64,000 nucleotides of DNA from Lucinisca nassula (GCA_963580285.1 OY757017.1:15698538-15762537); one strand, 5' to 3'. Shown: positions 45,693-57,734, counted from the stretch's first letter. The notes: a model not told the origin generated them from the letters alone. Numbers and translations: made by a program.

Positions 45693-45817
45693 CTTACTTT
45701 GCTTCTCACTGGGCTGCTACTTCAATAGGAGATCGGTTTGGATGCCCAATGACGTTTTTTATATTATTTTTATTTGCCTGATTTTATTATTTTGATAGGG
45801 AACCATACATATTAAAA

Positions 45818-46016
45818 CATATAATAGCCGGCGCATGACAAAACCCCTACAATAAGCCCCTGCTTTGGTCGAAGACTCAGTTCAGCCGGCCAGTCAGGTC
45901 AGCCTGATTGGAGCATTCTCTTTTTGCTCTAGGAATAGCCCAGGGGCTATAGAAGGCTCATGCGAACAGCAAAGACTCTGATCAGATATATTTTGTCATG
46001 CGCCGGCTCATATATA
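45818..46016. mobile_element. TIR element, about 200 bp
   Basis: AGCCGGCGCATGACAAAA (45826-45843) and TTTTGTCATGCGCCGGCT (45991-46008) are perfect 18-bp inverted repeats, extended by AT-rich bases. The interior is partly palindromic (AGCCCCTG...CAGGGGCT). A (TTACG)4 run follows at 46019-46038. Confidence 0.88.
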
Positions 46017-46040
46017 GTGTTACGTTACGTTACGTTACGC

Positions 46041-46768
46041 TAACTTCATTAGTAATAAGACGCCATTATATGGACATCACTGCATTTCAGTAAAGGCTTT
46101 GAAAATTGACTAGTGTCATGAAAATTGTTGTGCATCTGAACTTTATCTTATTTATCAAATAATATTATATATATTTGATTTTTGTTATTGAACTATTCCC
46201 CTGATGAGTTAGTTGGGAATAATATTATTTACTGTTTTTTCCGTGTGATGTCATTTCACTTTTGTATATACACTTTTAATGACAATTAAACAAAAGGAAA
46301 ACGTTACTATATAGAAAATCTGTATGTCCATTTAAGAAGAATGGGACTGACGGACGCCTTAAATCAGTAAAACGCTTATTAAATATAGAATACAAGTTAA
46401 AAATTGCTCCATGTTGGAGCAAAGGAGGAAGCGCTGCGGAAAACAACTTTTGTTATCTTTAATTTCTTTGAAAGATTTCATAATTTTGCATGTCTTTAAA
46501 GGGTTGGAACAAAAACACGAGAAGAATTAGCCTTTTTCTTACTAATTCATTATAGTAAAGGTTTTCTAAGGCCATTCCCAAATGAGGGCGGTGCAAATAA
46601 TCAACAGAGAAGGCGGAACAAGAGTATGAAACATCGCGAGCAGGTCATAAAGATAATTTCGCCGCGATTAAGCAACCAAATACTTTAGGAATTTTGAATA
46701 GCTTCAGAATTATCTCTGTGAGATCTATCTATCACCATTCAATGACACATTACCTGATTGTTCGTTAT
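46041..46768. other. Unassigned spacer
   Basis: AT-rich; no gene recognised. Confidence 0.4.
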
Positions 46769-48475
46769 TATCCCCTCGCAACAAAGTTGCGGTGGGGATA
46801 TAGCATCGCTGCCGTGCGTCCGTGTGTGTGTGTCCTTGTGTTTGGAACCTTGTGAACAGGATTGAAGACAAAACCATCATCAGAGACGCATCAAACCTTC
46901 CACAAATGCTCCCCATGGAGAGAGGATGAACACTTAAGATTTTCAAGGCCAAGGGACAAATGCCAAGGTCACAATGGACTTAACATTAAAAACCTTTTGA
47001 ACAGAATAGAAGACAAAGCTATCATTAACGAAGACCCAAACCTTCCATAAATGGAGAAAGGATGAATCATTTTGATATCAAGGTCAAATGCCAAATGTCT
47101 AGATCACAATGAATTTGACATTAAAAACCTTGTGAACAAGATAGAAGGCAAAGCTGTAACCATAGAAACGTCGAATCTGCCAAAAATGTTCCCCGTGGAG
47201 AGTGGGTGAACACTATTGATTACCAAGGTCAAGGGTCGAATGTCAAGGTGATAATTGACATTAAAACGTTGTGAACAGGATAGGAGACAAAACTATTAAC
47301 ATAGAAGCATCAAACCTTCCACAAATGGTACCCATGGAGAGAGGATGAACCCTATTAATTTTTTAAAGTCAAAGGTCAAATTCCAAGGTCACAATGGACT
47401 TGACATTCAAAATCTTGCGAACAGGATAGAAGACAAAACTAGTATCATAGAAGCATCAACTATTCCAAAAATGTACCCCATGGTGAGAGGATGAACACTA
47501 TTCTTTTCGAGGTCAAATGGCAAGGTCACAATGGACTTGACATTACAAATCGTGTGAACAGGATAGAAGACATAGCTATTTTAATAGAAGCATCAAGCAT
47601 TCCGGAAATATTCTCCATGGAAAGAAGATGAAGCCTATTGATTTTCAAAGTCAATGTCCAAAGGTTAAGGTTACAATCGACTTGAAATCAAAAACCTTGT
47701 GAATAGGATAGAAGACATACACATGCAGCAACCATGACAGAAGCATTAAACTTTCCACAATTGTTCCCCATGGAGAGGGGATGAACACTATTGGTTTTCA
47801 AGGCCAAGGTTCAATACCACAAGGTTACAAGCGACTTGAAATCAAAAACATTGTGAACAGGATAGAAGATATAGCAACCATGCCAGAAGCATTAAACCTT
47901 CCACAAATGTTCCCCATGGAGAGGGGTTGAACACTATTGATTTTCAAGGTCAAGTGTCAAGGGTCAATGCCACAACAGACATGACATTAAAACATGGTAA
48001 ACAGGATAGAAGACAAAGCTATCATCATAGAAGTATCAAACCTCCCACATTTGTTCCCATGGAGAGAAAATGAACCCTGTTTATGTTCAAGGTCAAGGGT
48101 CAAATGCCAAAGTCATAATGGATTTGACATTAAAAATCCTTTTGAATAGGATAGAAGACAAGAGCTACCATCATAGAATCACCAAACCTTCCATTAATGT
48201 TTCCCATGTAAAGGATGAACCCTATTAATTTTCAAGGCCAAAGGTAAAGGTCACAATGGACTTGACATCAAAACATTAAGAACAGGATAGAAGACAAAGC
48301 AATCATCTTTGAATAATCCAACCTTCCATAAATGTTCCCCATGGAGAGCGGATGCATCCTACTGATTTTCAAGGCCAATGGTCAAATGTCAAGGTCACAA
48401 TGGACTTGACATTAAAAGCTTGTAAACAGGATAGTAGACAAAGCTATCATCATAGAAGCATCAATGGTAATCTTA
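46769..48475. repeat. Tandem array, about 12 units of 130-155 bp, with leading hairpin
   Basis: It opens with a hairpin (TATCCCCTCGCAAC/GTTGCGGTGGGGATA, 46769-46801) and a CGTCCGTGTGTGTG stretch. Units contain CTTGTGAACAGGATAGAAGA, CATAGAAGCATCAAACCTTC, CCCCATGGAGAG and CAAGGTCAAGGGTCAAATGC. Repeat starts lie near 46847, 46990, 47132, 47263, 47410, 47545, 47695, 47850, 47993, 48137, 48270 and 48415. Frames inside it are artefacts. Confidence 0.9.
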
Positions 48476-48757
48476 TAATGCTTAATAGATCTAACATATT
48501 CAGATTGGATTTAGATGTTGATGAGTTGTATGCGCTTGCAAGGGGATGCCTCGTTTGTTTTTATTTTCATGTATATAGTAATTTCTTCTTTCAAACGCAT
48601 CGTATTATAAGCAACTCCTGCATGCAAAAGGAATGCATGGAATCTTTTTGCCGAAAGCACAGTGCGAAAAACACTGCAGTATCATATGCTCTCTGAGGTG
48701 AGTGACTCTATATTTGCCTCCTGGGATCATCTTTGGAAATGCTGATTCTTCTCCATC

Positions 48758-50180
48758 GGTGAAGTCACAAATCAGAATCTGAATTTGGAATTATTACTGA
48801 GGATACGTCAAATGACAGTCAAAGATCTGTGAAGTTATTCCATGGCACTCAACAAAGAGGCAAACTTAGCTCCAGTGTCCTCAGCACCTTCAGCTGTGAA
48901 AAAGATCGAATCGGAAAAGGCATTCCATTCTCTAATGGTCCGACAGAAAAAAGATTCTTTGTAAATGTCAGTTCTTGCACTAGGTGTCCGAAATGCCAAT
49001 GAATGGTGAATTCTACAGCGCCGTTAGCTGGGGGAACAAGGTCTTCTGTTGAAGTGCTGGCAGAACCCTTTAGACATTTGTATAATATTATGAGCCTACT
49101 ATCTCTTCTCGAATTCTTAAGAGACTCCCATTATAGTTTTCATAGTATTCCAGTCATACTCCATGTTTCAAAGCAGTATTTGCTTGTTACAAATATAGCA
49201 GCTCTAATATGAACTTTTTCAATTTCTTCATGTGAGGTCCCAGATACAACTACCATATTCCAAGATCGGGCGAACAAGTCCTTTATATTCTGACCCCACC
49301 TCCCCCTTTACATCCTGAAGGCACTGATGAGGATTTCGCCCCAGGAGACCACGCGTTTTATTTGCCTTAGTATGAATGATGCTAATGTGTGTATTCCATC
49401 TCAAAACGTGTGTTGTTGTCACAGCAAGGTCTCGAAGACCGTTCCCTCTTAGGCGTCAGACGCTTCAATTTTAGTGACTCTCTTCCTAGTTATCCGCATA
49501 AAATTGCATTAACGGGCTAAAATACCATGCCCCATTTTCGTGCCGAACATCCACAAATCTGAAGTTTCAGTATCCCTAATTTCCCGGTAGCAAACACAGT
49601 CGTCCGCGAACAGTAAAAACTGGGGTCCTCTCCGTAGATCCACCCGTTAACAACAAATCGCTGTTTTCTGTAGCAAAGAAAGGAATGTATCCCTTTGAGA
49701 CTCTTCCCCACAATACCATAATCAGATTTCATTGGAATTTCAGTAATTCATGAGGGTGTGTGTCCAAAGCCTTCTCGAAGTCTAGAATGAATGTGTCAAC
49801 CTGCCCTCCCCATCCCCTTTGTCCAAGATTTTTACCCAGTCATTAATAACCCTGCTCAACTGAGTTTCACAACTATGCCTTTTTTTTCTAAATGCATGCG
49901 TCTATCTGGCAAAAGGATATGTGCATCCATGTAGGCCATTATATTTTAGAAGACTATGAATACTATATGTCCAAGCAATTTACATGGAACACACGTCAGG
50001 GACCCAAGGCGATAATTACGAGAAAGAGACCTGTCTCCTCTTAAAAAGAGTGAACAAATGGATACAGGTTCATTATGTATACGAAGAATTGCAGTGGTTT
50101 GTACACAATTTCTCATGGGCCACTTAAACAGTAGTTGAACAATTTCCTTGGGTTAATGTTGCCTGTTCAACGAATTAACA
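48758..50180 (-). pseudogene. CR1/Jockey-type LINE reverse transcriptase, degraded
   Basis: Minus strand, high to low: RGDRSLSRNYRLGSLTC (finger region), a degenerate DF-KAFD-like segment near 49770, a YRKQRFVVNG segment (about 49650), then the catalytic FADD at 49599-49610, a LRWNTHISIIHTKAN segment and LVRPILEYGSCIWD thumb motif (about 49250), and C-terminal TDIYKESFFCRTIREWNAF with stop at 48836-48838. The part between VVNG and FADD that should hold PQG is deleted, and there are several frameshifts. Upstream endonuclease and ORF1 are not seen. The 3' UTR matches 16578-16797. Confidence 0.88.
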
Positions 50181-50387
50181 GTATCAGGCTCGTACATATA
50201 ATGCATGGCAGCAAGGAGAGAAGATTTAAAAGCAGCCTGAATTGATATTGGGATATTAAGGTCATCCAAAAAGTCAGCAAACGAAATAAATGGAAAAGCA
50301 TAAATGAAGAATGAGAATATGAGAATATCAATGCTATGTCAGAAACCACTGTAAATTCCAACCCCTCCTAGACCCACACAAAAACAC

Positions 50388-50422
50388 TTTTTGGGTCGAT
50401 TGTTTGCCAATCGACCCAAAGT
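50388..50422. repeat. Short perfect hairpin
   Basis: TTTGGGTCGATT (50390-50401) and AATCGACCCAAA (50409-50420), 12-bp arms and 7-nt loop. Role unknown. Confidence 0.6.
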
Positions 50423-50554
50423 TATTAAGCACAGAACTTTCATCGTTGGCGCCTACGTGACTATCACTCATTACGAAAGCACAACTATTCAAATATATTG
50501 AAAATTTTACCAATAAAAAAATGAAAATTTTCAGGTGTAAAAAAATCTGATATT

Positions 50555-50740
50555 TATTATATTTCTGTTCAAAACATAGATTGTGGTACTCGTTAGAAAC
50601 GCCTCGGCGAGACGTTTCTAACGGTCATCTAACAAAATAAGAAAAAAAGTGTACCACCGTTAACGCCAGTTTCACTGTATAAAAAAGGAATTTAAGGGGG
50701 GTCAAATTTATATTGGCGGGTTTTTAGGGAATCCAGGTAA
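50555..50740. mobile_element. Fold-A MITE copy
   Basis: CATAGATTGTGGTACTCGTT, centre GCCTCGGCGAGACG, then TAAGAAAAAAAGTGTACCAC and outer block. Confidence 0.8.
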
Positions 50741-50834
50741 CCGTCATTTACAAAAACAAAACAACAACAACACCACAAAAACGCGTTATTTGTACCGCTG
50801 TGAGTTCAGAGTGTAGAGTTATCTGTTGATTTTG

Positions 50835-50965
50835 TTTGTTTATATTGGAATTTGACGGCCCAGTCAACACTATTCTAGCTTAATTTTGAGCCGGTCAGTT
50901 TACCTACCCACGCTTTTGCTGGGCAAGCTCATACATAAGCGGTTAACCGGTACAGGGCACATTTT
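50835..50965 (-). mobile_element. SINE-A, internally deleted fragment
   Basis: GTTTGTTTATATTGGAATTT at the tail side, then CCCAGTCAACACTATTCTAG, a gap, and TGCTGGGCAAGCTCATACAT. Confidence 0.55.
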
Positions 50966-51096
50966 TTTCGTTAGAAACTGACAACTGCCCTTCTTGAATC
51001 AGCGGAAGGGAGAGAATGACCGTAAAAAAAGATTTCATGATCAATCTCCACGAAAGCGTTATCTGTAGAATCTTGACTGGAATCATGTGTTGGGTT

Positions 51097-51157
51097 TTGC
51101 AAACAGTGTTGACCCAGATCAGAACGCGATGTCTGATCAGGTCTACACTGTTTGCTT
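51097..51157. mobile_element. Fold-B MITE, compact copy
   Basis: TTGCAAACAGTG ... CCCAGATCAGA ... TCTGATCAGG ... CACTGTTTGC. Confidence 0.8.
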
Positions 51158-52254
51158 AGGGTATAATTATTTAAGGGTTAAACGAAACAGTACAAGTTCC
51201 CCTTTAGGGCCAACTCAGAGATACTCGACCTATGAGTGCTGCCAGTGTTTTGATTTATTTACCCTTTCACCCCTGAGTTTCCGGAGTGGACTCTACCATC
51301 ACTGACTTTGGGCACGTCCGTTCTACTAAATATGGTATCTAGCTTTAAAGCGTTATCAGGATGGCAAGCTATATATTCAAATAAGGTGGCTCATTATAGG
51401 CCATCTCATCAGGATCTGCATAGTGTGTATAAGTATCTGTGCCAGGCTTCAGGTTGAAAGGGTTAACCTTTGTTGTAGAAACAGGGTTAATTATTACGCA
51501 GTAAACAATCATTGAATTTTAAACCTTATATTGTACTAGGCGGTGTAGGAACGCTATCATTTATTTCAAACACAAATAGACATACCGTCATCTATTTCAA
51601 ACACTGAATTGTAATTTTGGAGCATTCAACAATGAAATATCAGGGGTATAGTCAGGACTGTACTGATTGAAAATAAAAACAATAATTAAAACCGAACACC
51701 CTTTCGACGATTAAAACGAAACACATAGTTCGTTATTAAAAATCCAGAATGTAACAAAAATAGAATGGGAATGGTAAAAATCAGATTACAAATGTGTAAT
51801 TGAATGTAGCCACAAATTAAAATTGTTAAAAAGTGTTTTTATTTTATCTATAACGCGAACTTCTGTAACTGACAGTTCACTTACATCAATAAAAAGTCAA
51901 GTTTCATGAATACATAGTCCGTGTCTCAAACTCATCACAAATGGCGCTGCGTTGGTATGAAAATGAAAATGAAATACAATATTAAAGGTACGGTCATTCG
52001 AACGACCGTAAATTTATCAAAACTTAGTACGTCCAAAATAAACAGAAACATGTTTAATTACCTGAGAGTCCAAACCATTAGTAAATTAACTAAGAATATG
52101 CACACAGCTCTCAAAGGACACAGAACAAAATATAAAATACGCACTATGAAGATGATCGGTGAGACTTAAAAAAAAATGACCTATACAGTGTTGATGGGGA
52201 CAAAATAAAGACGTATGTTGTCAATGAAGCGTTTCTAGCAATCATCCCAAACCT
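51158..52254. other. Unassigned spacer
   Basis: No gene recognised; an 82-codon basic frame at 51921-52169 has no domain. TGACCTATACAGTGTTGATG at 52178-52197 is a SINE-A scrap. Confidence 0.35.
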
Positions 52255-52400
52255 TTTCTTCTGTACAAGACATAAGTTGTGGGTACTCTATAGAACGGCT
52301 GTAGCAAATCTTGGATAATATGTATTTGTCTGTTGAAGCAATTGAAATAAAGTTTAAAGCAGCGGTTCTAGCAATAACCCACAACCTATAAGAAGGTATA
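52255..52400. mobile_element. Fold-A MITE with enlarged loop
   Basis: ACATAAGTTGTGGGTACTCT on the left and TAACCCACAACCTAT on the right flank a loop of about 90 bp. Confidence 0.65.
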
Positions 52401-52454
52401 TGTCAAACGGATGTATTCTCGTAACTTGGAACCAGTATACATGTATATTTCACG

Positions 52455-52759
52455 GCCCCCGCCCATCGGGGCTTGAAGAAATAGATGGGCTGCATGATGC
52501 TTCCGCGCAGAGCTGAAACCGACCGCACACCAGTACTTGTAAACCGCTTAGAGTATCTAAGCCTGCCCAGGCAAAGCGATGTGAGTCGGACCGTCCATGC
52601 TTATAAACCCTATTGGTTTCATTGGGCGACAGGGTTTGAGATGTCATTTCAACTCATTGTCGGGTAAAAGACCCACAAAATTGGAAGCAAAGTCTCCAAA
52701 ATAACCTATATAGTGTTGACGGGGTCGTTAAACCTCAAATCAAACAAACAAAACAAACA
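52455..52759 (+). mobile_element. SINE-A copy
   Basis: Head CCCCCGCCCATCGGGGCTTG to tail GTTGACGGGGTCGTTAAACC, then (CAAA)n. The next element begins immediately after the tail. TSD not visible. Confidence 0.85.
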
Positions 52760-52907
52760 TCCCAGCAGGCACACGTCGCTAGGGCAACGTCAAATCAACG
52801 TCGGTGCAACGTCATGACGTTGCACCGACGTTGATGTGACGTTGCATAAACATGACGTTGTACCGACGTCGATATGACGTCACAATTACGTCATGTGTCT
52901 GCTGGGA
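52760..52907. mobile_element. 148-bp TIR element with perfect 42-bp central palindrome
   Basis: Ends TCCCAGCAGGCACACG and CATGTGTCTGCTGGGA are imperfect inverted repeats. 52794-52835 is a perfect palindrome centred on GTCA|TGAC (half reads ATCAACGTCGGTGCAACGTCA). A TGACGTCA octamer is at 52875-52882. The sequence resembles a CCCAGCAG...ACGTTG repeat type seen in many animals. Confidence 0.88.
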
Positions 52908-52925
52908 TTGTATTTTGGATCCAAG

Positions 52926-52928
<3 letters not shown>

Positions 52929-52962
<34 letters not shown>
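52929..52962. repeat. (AAT)n microsatellite
   Basis: About eleven AAT units. Confidence 0.95.
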
Positions 52963-52963
<1 letters not shown>

Positions 52964-53459
52964 GATACTCATTATCTAAATAGTACCGATTCCGCTTAGA
53001 ACTTAATGCATATGAATAAAGTCATTCGATAAATTTTAATCTCTCCGGAAAGACGGTTATACAGTATACATTGTGCGCGTGTCCATTAATCGTCAGGCTT
53101 CCTGACGGTCAGTAGCCGGTATACAATACACATTACGTGTGTCATGAAAAGCGATAATTGTCTTCAGTGATGTTTCCCACTATGGGCTCAGAACCGCCAA
53201 ATTGATATGGTTCCTTCAAGTACTTTCTACCTATGTTTTTGTGTAAAATCATACTGATTCCAGATTACCTAACTGTTTTGTATAAAGTTTGGTTTACATG
53301 CATATTCTTTTTCACAGCATCATGCAGAGAACACCAGAAAAAGGGTACACACATTATCTTAAATCATTTAACAGTTGAAATAAATAAATAAATAAATAAG
53401 AAAAGCTTCTAATAATCATTAGATTATACATAAATGAATAGAATAATAATAAACATAAT
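52963..53459. other. Unassigned spacer
   Basis: Weak Fold-A-like words near 53200; otherwise nothing recognised. AAAT units at 53380-53398. Confidence 0.4.
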
Positions 53460-54527
53460 AATAACCAGTGTTTCAGCTGAAGTGCACGACCCGCCGGATG
53501 CTTTCAGCTTTATGAGTGTTGCCATATATGGGTACGGCGGCCATTTTGGTCATGTGACCTGGACCTAAAACGGTTCCTCCAATAAATGCGCCTTATCGTA
53601 AGGAGCAAAAATATATCTTATACTTTAGTACTGTATTCTGAATCGTTTGCAGGATAAAATGCATTCTCACTTTTCCAATACAAAAGCATATGTGTCAAAG
53701 TTTGACCTAGGCACAAAGAAGGTCAAGGTCAACCCAGGGTCACCATTTTAGCAATTTATGATGGGCCTACGTCCCAGAGGCTATTTATCAAGTTTCGTGG
53801 AAATCTGCCCAGTGGTTCTGGAGAAGACTATTTTTGAAGGGTTTTTACCATATATGACTTGGCGGCCATTTTGGTCATGTGACCTGGACCCCATTTTGGT
53901 TTCCTCAGTCCCATAGAGGCTCCATATGAATTTGACTTCAATCGGCCCAACGGTTTCCGAGGAGAAGCAGTTAGAAAATTTTCACATTTTTCGCCTCGGC
54001 GAGGCGATACTAAATGGAATGTAATATTTCTCAAGTTCATTGGTTAGATCTCATTGATATCTATCAGTATGCCAAAATTGTTTAAATATTTCAAGCGGTT
54101 AAGTCACTATCACCAATTTTCACAAACGGGTTACGGACGGACAGACAGACAGACCATATATGGCTTGGCGGCCATTTTGGTCATGTGACCTGGCCCCATG
54201 AGCAAATTTTGGTTTCCCCCATCCCATAGAGAAGCAGTTCGAAATTTTTTTTTTTTCGCCTCGGCGAGGCTATACTAAATGGAATGTAATATTTCGAAGT
54301 TCATTTGTTAGATCTCATTGATATCTATCAGTATGCCAAAAATTGTTTAAATATTCCAAGCGGTTAAGTCACTATCATCAATTTTCACAAACGGGTTACG
54401 GACGGACAGACAGACTGACAGAATGACAGATTGACCGAATGACCGAATGACAGAATGACACGGTGATTTTAGGTCACTCTTAGAAATCAACCGACTTCAG
54501 TCGGTCGCTTTTTCTGCGGGTCGTGCA
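53460..54527 (-). mobile_element. Large tandem-cored element (family Fold-C), copy 2, inverted
   Basis: Reverse-orientation copy of 39192-40712, lacking one internal repeat. TGCACGACCCGC (53483-53494) and GCGGGTCGTGCA (54516-54527) are perfect 12-bp inverted repeats. Homology to copy 1 continues about 20 bp beyond the left one (CCAGTGTTTCAGCTGAAG), so the real boundary is there. Confidence 0.85.
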
Positions 54528-54616
54528 ATAATAATAATCACATTACGATAATACATCCGTGCGGCATAGTGCATTTTTGATATCTCCGAAAAACAATTAA
54601 TTCGTCAAAGTAAACT

Positions 54617-54775
54617 CATCAATACTTAAAACATAGTTAGAACCGCCTCATTGAGGTGGCTCCAATGAGAACCCACAACCTATGTTTGGGGCAAAAATTG
54701 AAGAAAAAAAATGAATACCACAGTAAACCCCAGTTTTCCCTATATAAAGCAGTTTTTAATGAGGTGTTCATTACA
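54617..54775. mobile_element. Fold-A MITE copy
   Basis: TTAGAACCGCCTCATTGAGG with opposite arm ACCCACAACCTATGTTTG and outer block ACAGTAAACCCCAGTTTTCC. Confidence 0.8.
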
Positions 54776-55232
54776 ACCAAGATGATAATAATGAATACAA
54801 AACAATTAACATAGGCATTAATGGCATCTTTACGTGTTTTTTTTATATTTACCAGACTGAATTCACAATAGAATTTAAATAATCAAACAGTGTTACAAAA
54901 AGAAAAAAAAAGTAATATAAAACAAACATTCCTCTGGTATTCCAGCAAAACAATGTGCGAACAACGAAATGTCAGATTAGCCTGTATCTGAGTAATGGGA
55001 AAAAAATATAAATTATAACAAAGTTAATTTTTTAACTTTTTAGAAATTTAGTGACCAATTCGCATGGGCTTCTTTCTTTCTTTCTTCTTTCGTTCTTTCA
55101 GCTGTGATCATACAACATACAAAACAAACAAATGTAATCATAAATCTTATAACTAGCAATGTTTATTTAAACTTCCGTAGCAAGTATAAAGAATGTGCAA
55201 AATCTTATCAGGTCATGGAAATTAAAAAAACT
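54776..55232. other. Unassigned AT-rich spacer
   Basis: Short TTTC run at 55073-55088. Nothing else recognised. Confidence 0.4.
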
Positions 55233-55239
55233 ACCTGAA

Positions 55240-55286
<47 letters not shown>

Positions 55287-55287
55287 G
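55233..55287. repeat. (AAAT)n microsatellite
   Basis: About 13 AAAT units. Confidence 0.95.
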
Positions 55288-55904
55288 ATGCAGATCAGAC
55301 ACTGCATTCTTAGATTGATTTACATGCCAAGGAGATGCCCAGGCGAAGATGTGTTGATTTTACAGTCGATTGAAAATGACCCGCTTTGGGATTACACGCG
55401 TGTGTAGACGATAAAGCTTTTTCTGAATAAGCTCCAAATTTAATCGCTAAGTGCCGTTATTAAATATTATCTTGAAATATTATGATTGCTATCAAAATGC
55501 ACAATATCGTAAACACATTGTGTCAGATACGGGCGTTTTTTCACAATATTAACAGAAAGTGCAGATTTTAGCCATTAAAGTAGGGTACTGTCGTTTTTCA
55601 CCAGTTTTGTATGATTCAAGTGAGGATTAAGGGTTATTAATTTGAAAATAAAAATGCCGGCAGCTAATTAAATAAAAGTTCCACTTATTGGATATCGTTT
55701 TAAAGGAATTCAAACGGACAATTAGATTAAAACGGAACATGTTTGTCAAATTGGAAAATAAAAAGTTATATTTGTTTAAACATTGTTTTCCATTAAAGCG
55801 CCTGCTTTTTCCGACAAGGGATTCTGTACAGGTAAGCCGAGAAGGTCAGCACACAGTAAAAGACTTAATCCTTCGCGCCAAAGGTATAAATGTCAATAAT
55901 AGTT
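55288..55904. other. Unassigned spacer
   Basis: A 96-codon plus-strand frame (55688-55978) runs into SINE-A and is not recognised. Confidence 0.3.
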
Positions 55905-56215
55905 GCGGATGCCTGCCCATCGGGGCTCGGAGAAATAGAATGGTGCTTCCACGCAGAGCTGAAACTGACCACACATGAGTACTGGTAACTCGCTTAGCAG
56001 TACTAAGCCTGGCCAGGCAAAGTGGTGTGAGTCAGACCCTCCTACGCATGTAACCCTTTTGGTTTCACTGGGCGCCAGAGATTGAGATATCTTTTCGTCT
56101 CATTGTCGGGTAAAAGTCCCACAAATATTGGAATTAGTGTCTCCAAAATGACCTAAATATTTTTGACGGATACATTAAACCTTATTTCAAACAAACAAAC
56201 AAACGAAAAAAAAAG
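55905..56215 (+). mobile_element. SINE-A copy, diverged
   Basis: GATGCCTGCCCATCGGGGCT at the head; tail TTTTGACGGATACATTAAAC, then (CAAA)n and A-run. Confidence 0.8.
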
Positions 56216-56339
56216 TGACTAAATTCGACTGTGTGACTGTCTGTCCGTACGTACAATGTAGTAACATGTAAATGATTATATGTATGGGACTAAAAAGTCT
56301 GATATACTAGTGAATTTCAGCGCTTACTCTTAATCATGA

Positions 56340-56486
56340 GGTCTCTCACCGCTGTGGGCTGGAGCCTGGCTCGGATCACATGTGAGACGACAAGTTCGGC
56401 AACGGTAGATCAGGTGGTTTTCACTGGGTACTCCGGTTTTTGCCCACCTCTACCTCTGATTAACGATCGGTTCGATTTGAGTGAAA
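56340..56486. mobile_element. SINE-like insertion with 9-bp flanking repeat
   Basis: TAATCATGA at 56331-56339 and 56487-56495. The 147-bp body contains GGTTTTCACTGGGTACTCCG and CCCACCTCTACCTC, words found in widespread invertebrate SINEs. Orientation is uncertain. Confidence 0.5.
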
Positions 56487-56639
56487 TAATCATGAACGGG
56501 TCGTAAGATCAAAACAAAAAATCATTCCTTGTTGCCATCAATCCCGCTAATTTAATTAATTTAACCACATCCATTTCTGACTATTAACCAATCAACTCAA
56601 TAAATATAAAGTATTCATGCAATTCAAAAACTGTATGAA

Positions 56640-56705
56640 AACAATGCAGACCAGGTTCAGATGGCAGAAGCAATCTGATCAGGATCTACACTGTTTGCAA
56701 AGATA
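56640..56705. mobile_element. Fold-B MITE, diverged
   Basis: AATGCAGACCAGGTTCAGAT and CAATCTGATCAGGATCTACA then CTGTTTGCAA. Confidence 0.6.
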
Positions 56706-56984
56706 CCGATTGTCTTGTTCAGCGGGATAAGGGTTTATGTATTTAGATAAGTACTCTATTTAGCGAGCAATTATATTTATATTTATTATTGCAGTCCTTC
56801 TTATGTAAAGATTTTATTTTAACTCAACAAGAACATGTAATTCTGTTAAACCTTTAATTTACATGTGATCAACCCTTATGTACTGGGTTAATTGTAGAAG
56901 TGTGACACTCAATAAACCAGGCGTAAGTGATCCCTTTTCCGCCATAAAGAGATCCTTGATGATAAACAGGACAATAACAACAAT

Positions 56985-57013
56985 ACTTTATTTATTTATT
57001 TATTTATTTATCT
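56985..57013. repeat. (TTTA)n microsatellite
   Basis: Seven or so TTTA units. Confidence 0.9.
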
Positions 57014-57222
57014 ATCACATTAGTCAAATTTCTGGCTATCAGCCACTCAAATTACTTGGTATTATATTCATTTTCAATATGAATGACAAACAGTTCAGAT
57101 CCAGATGTCCATGTGATCTGCATGAACACTGTGTGCAAAGTCTTCACTGTTCCTATTTTCGTAAGAATTCCTCAGTATGTTGCTATCAGGTTAACAAATG
57201 GGTGTAATCAACACCTCTCTAG

Positions 57223-57549
57223 ATGGAAGTAAAGGCAATGATCAGGAATCGATACAATTAGCCCACACTGCCCACCAGAGACACCGAAAGGAAAGAAACA
57301 CAAACATAAAATAACTAGACACTACTGGCAACACCAACCAGAAAGCCATAAGGACAGTTACTTTCCCACAAAATGGCCAATGGATTATCCAAAGCGGAAA
57401 GAAGAAGGTGGTAAATCGATTACCACACTCAAAGACAAACCATAACAAGGAACGGTTGTGGAAACAAAATAATTGGGGGGGGGGGGGGATGGGGGGTGGG
57501 GGTTGGCTTAAATCGATTTTACGCGGCCGCAATCCTCGCCCTTACTACC
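57223..57549 (-). mobile_element. Rep-P, 5'-truncated minus-strand copy
   Basis: From GGAAGTAAAGGCAATGATCA to CCTCGCCCTTACTACC, with a G-rich stretch at 57475-57503. It starts at the same internal point as 36205-36545. Confidence 0.85.
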
Positions 57550-57554
57550 CATCA

Positions 57555-57730
57555 CGTGAACAAGTCCGCCCCTGAACCCTGTTTTATATAGAGAAACTGG
57601 GGTTTATTGTGGTGTACAATATTTTTTATTATTTTTGCTCCAAGACATTGATTGTGGGAACTCGTTAGAACCGCCTCAATTAGGCAGCTCTAACGAGCAC
57701 CCACAACCTATGTTTGCAGTATAAATAAGA
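57555..57730. mobile_element. Fold-A MITE, nearly complete copy
   Basis: Outer block CCTGTTTTATATAGAGAAAC, TTTATTGTGGTGTACAATAT, then GATTGTGGGAACTCGTTAGA and CTCTAACGAGCACCCACAAC. Confidence 0.88.
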
Positions 57731-57734
57731 ACAA

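Noticed and set aside
46201..46235. Hammerhead core CTGATGA at 46.2 kb and others at 49.3 and 35.26 kb
   Set aside because: No GAAA core at a proper distance and no flanking stem I.
46832..48475. Reading frames in the 145-bp tandem array as a repetitive protein
   Set aside because: Unit lengths vary and are not multiples of three, and frames break at almost every unit.
49003..49212. Plus-strand gene of 69 codons
   Set aside because: It lies opposite the LINE reverse transcriptase C-terminus and is a shadow frame.
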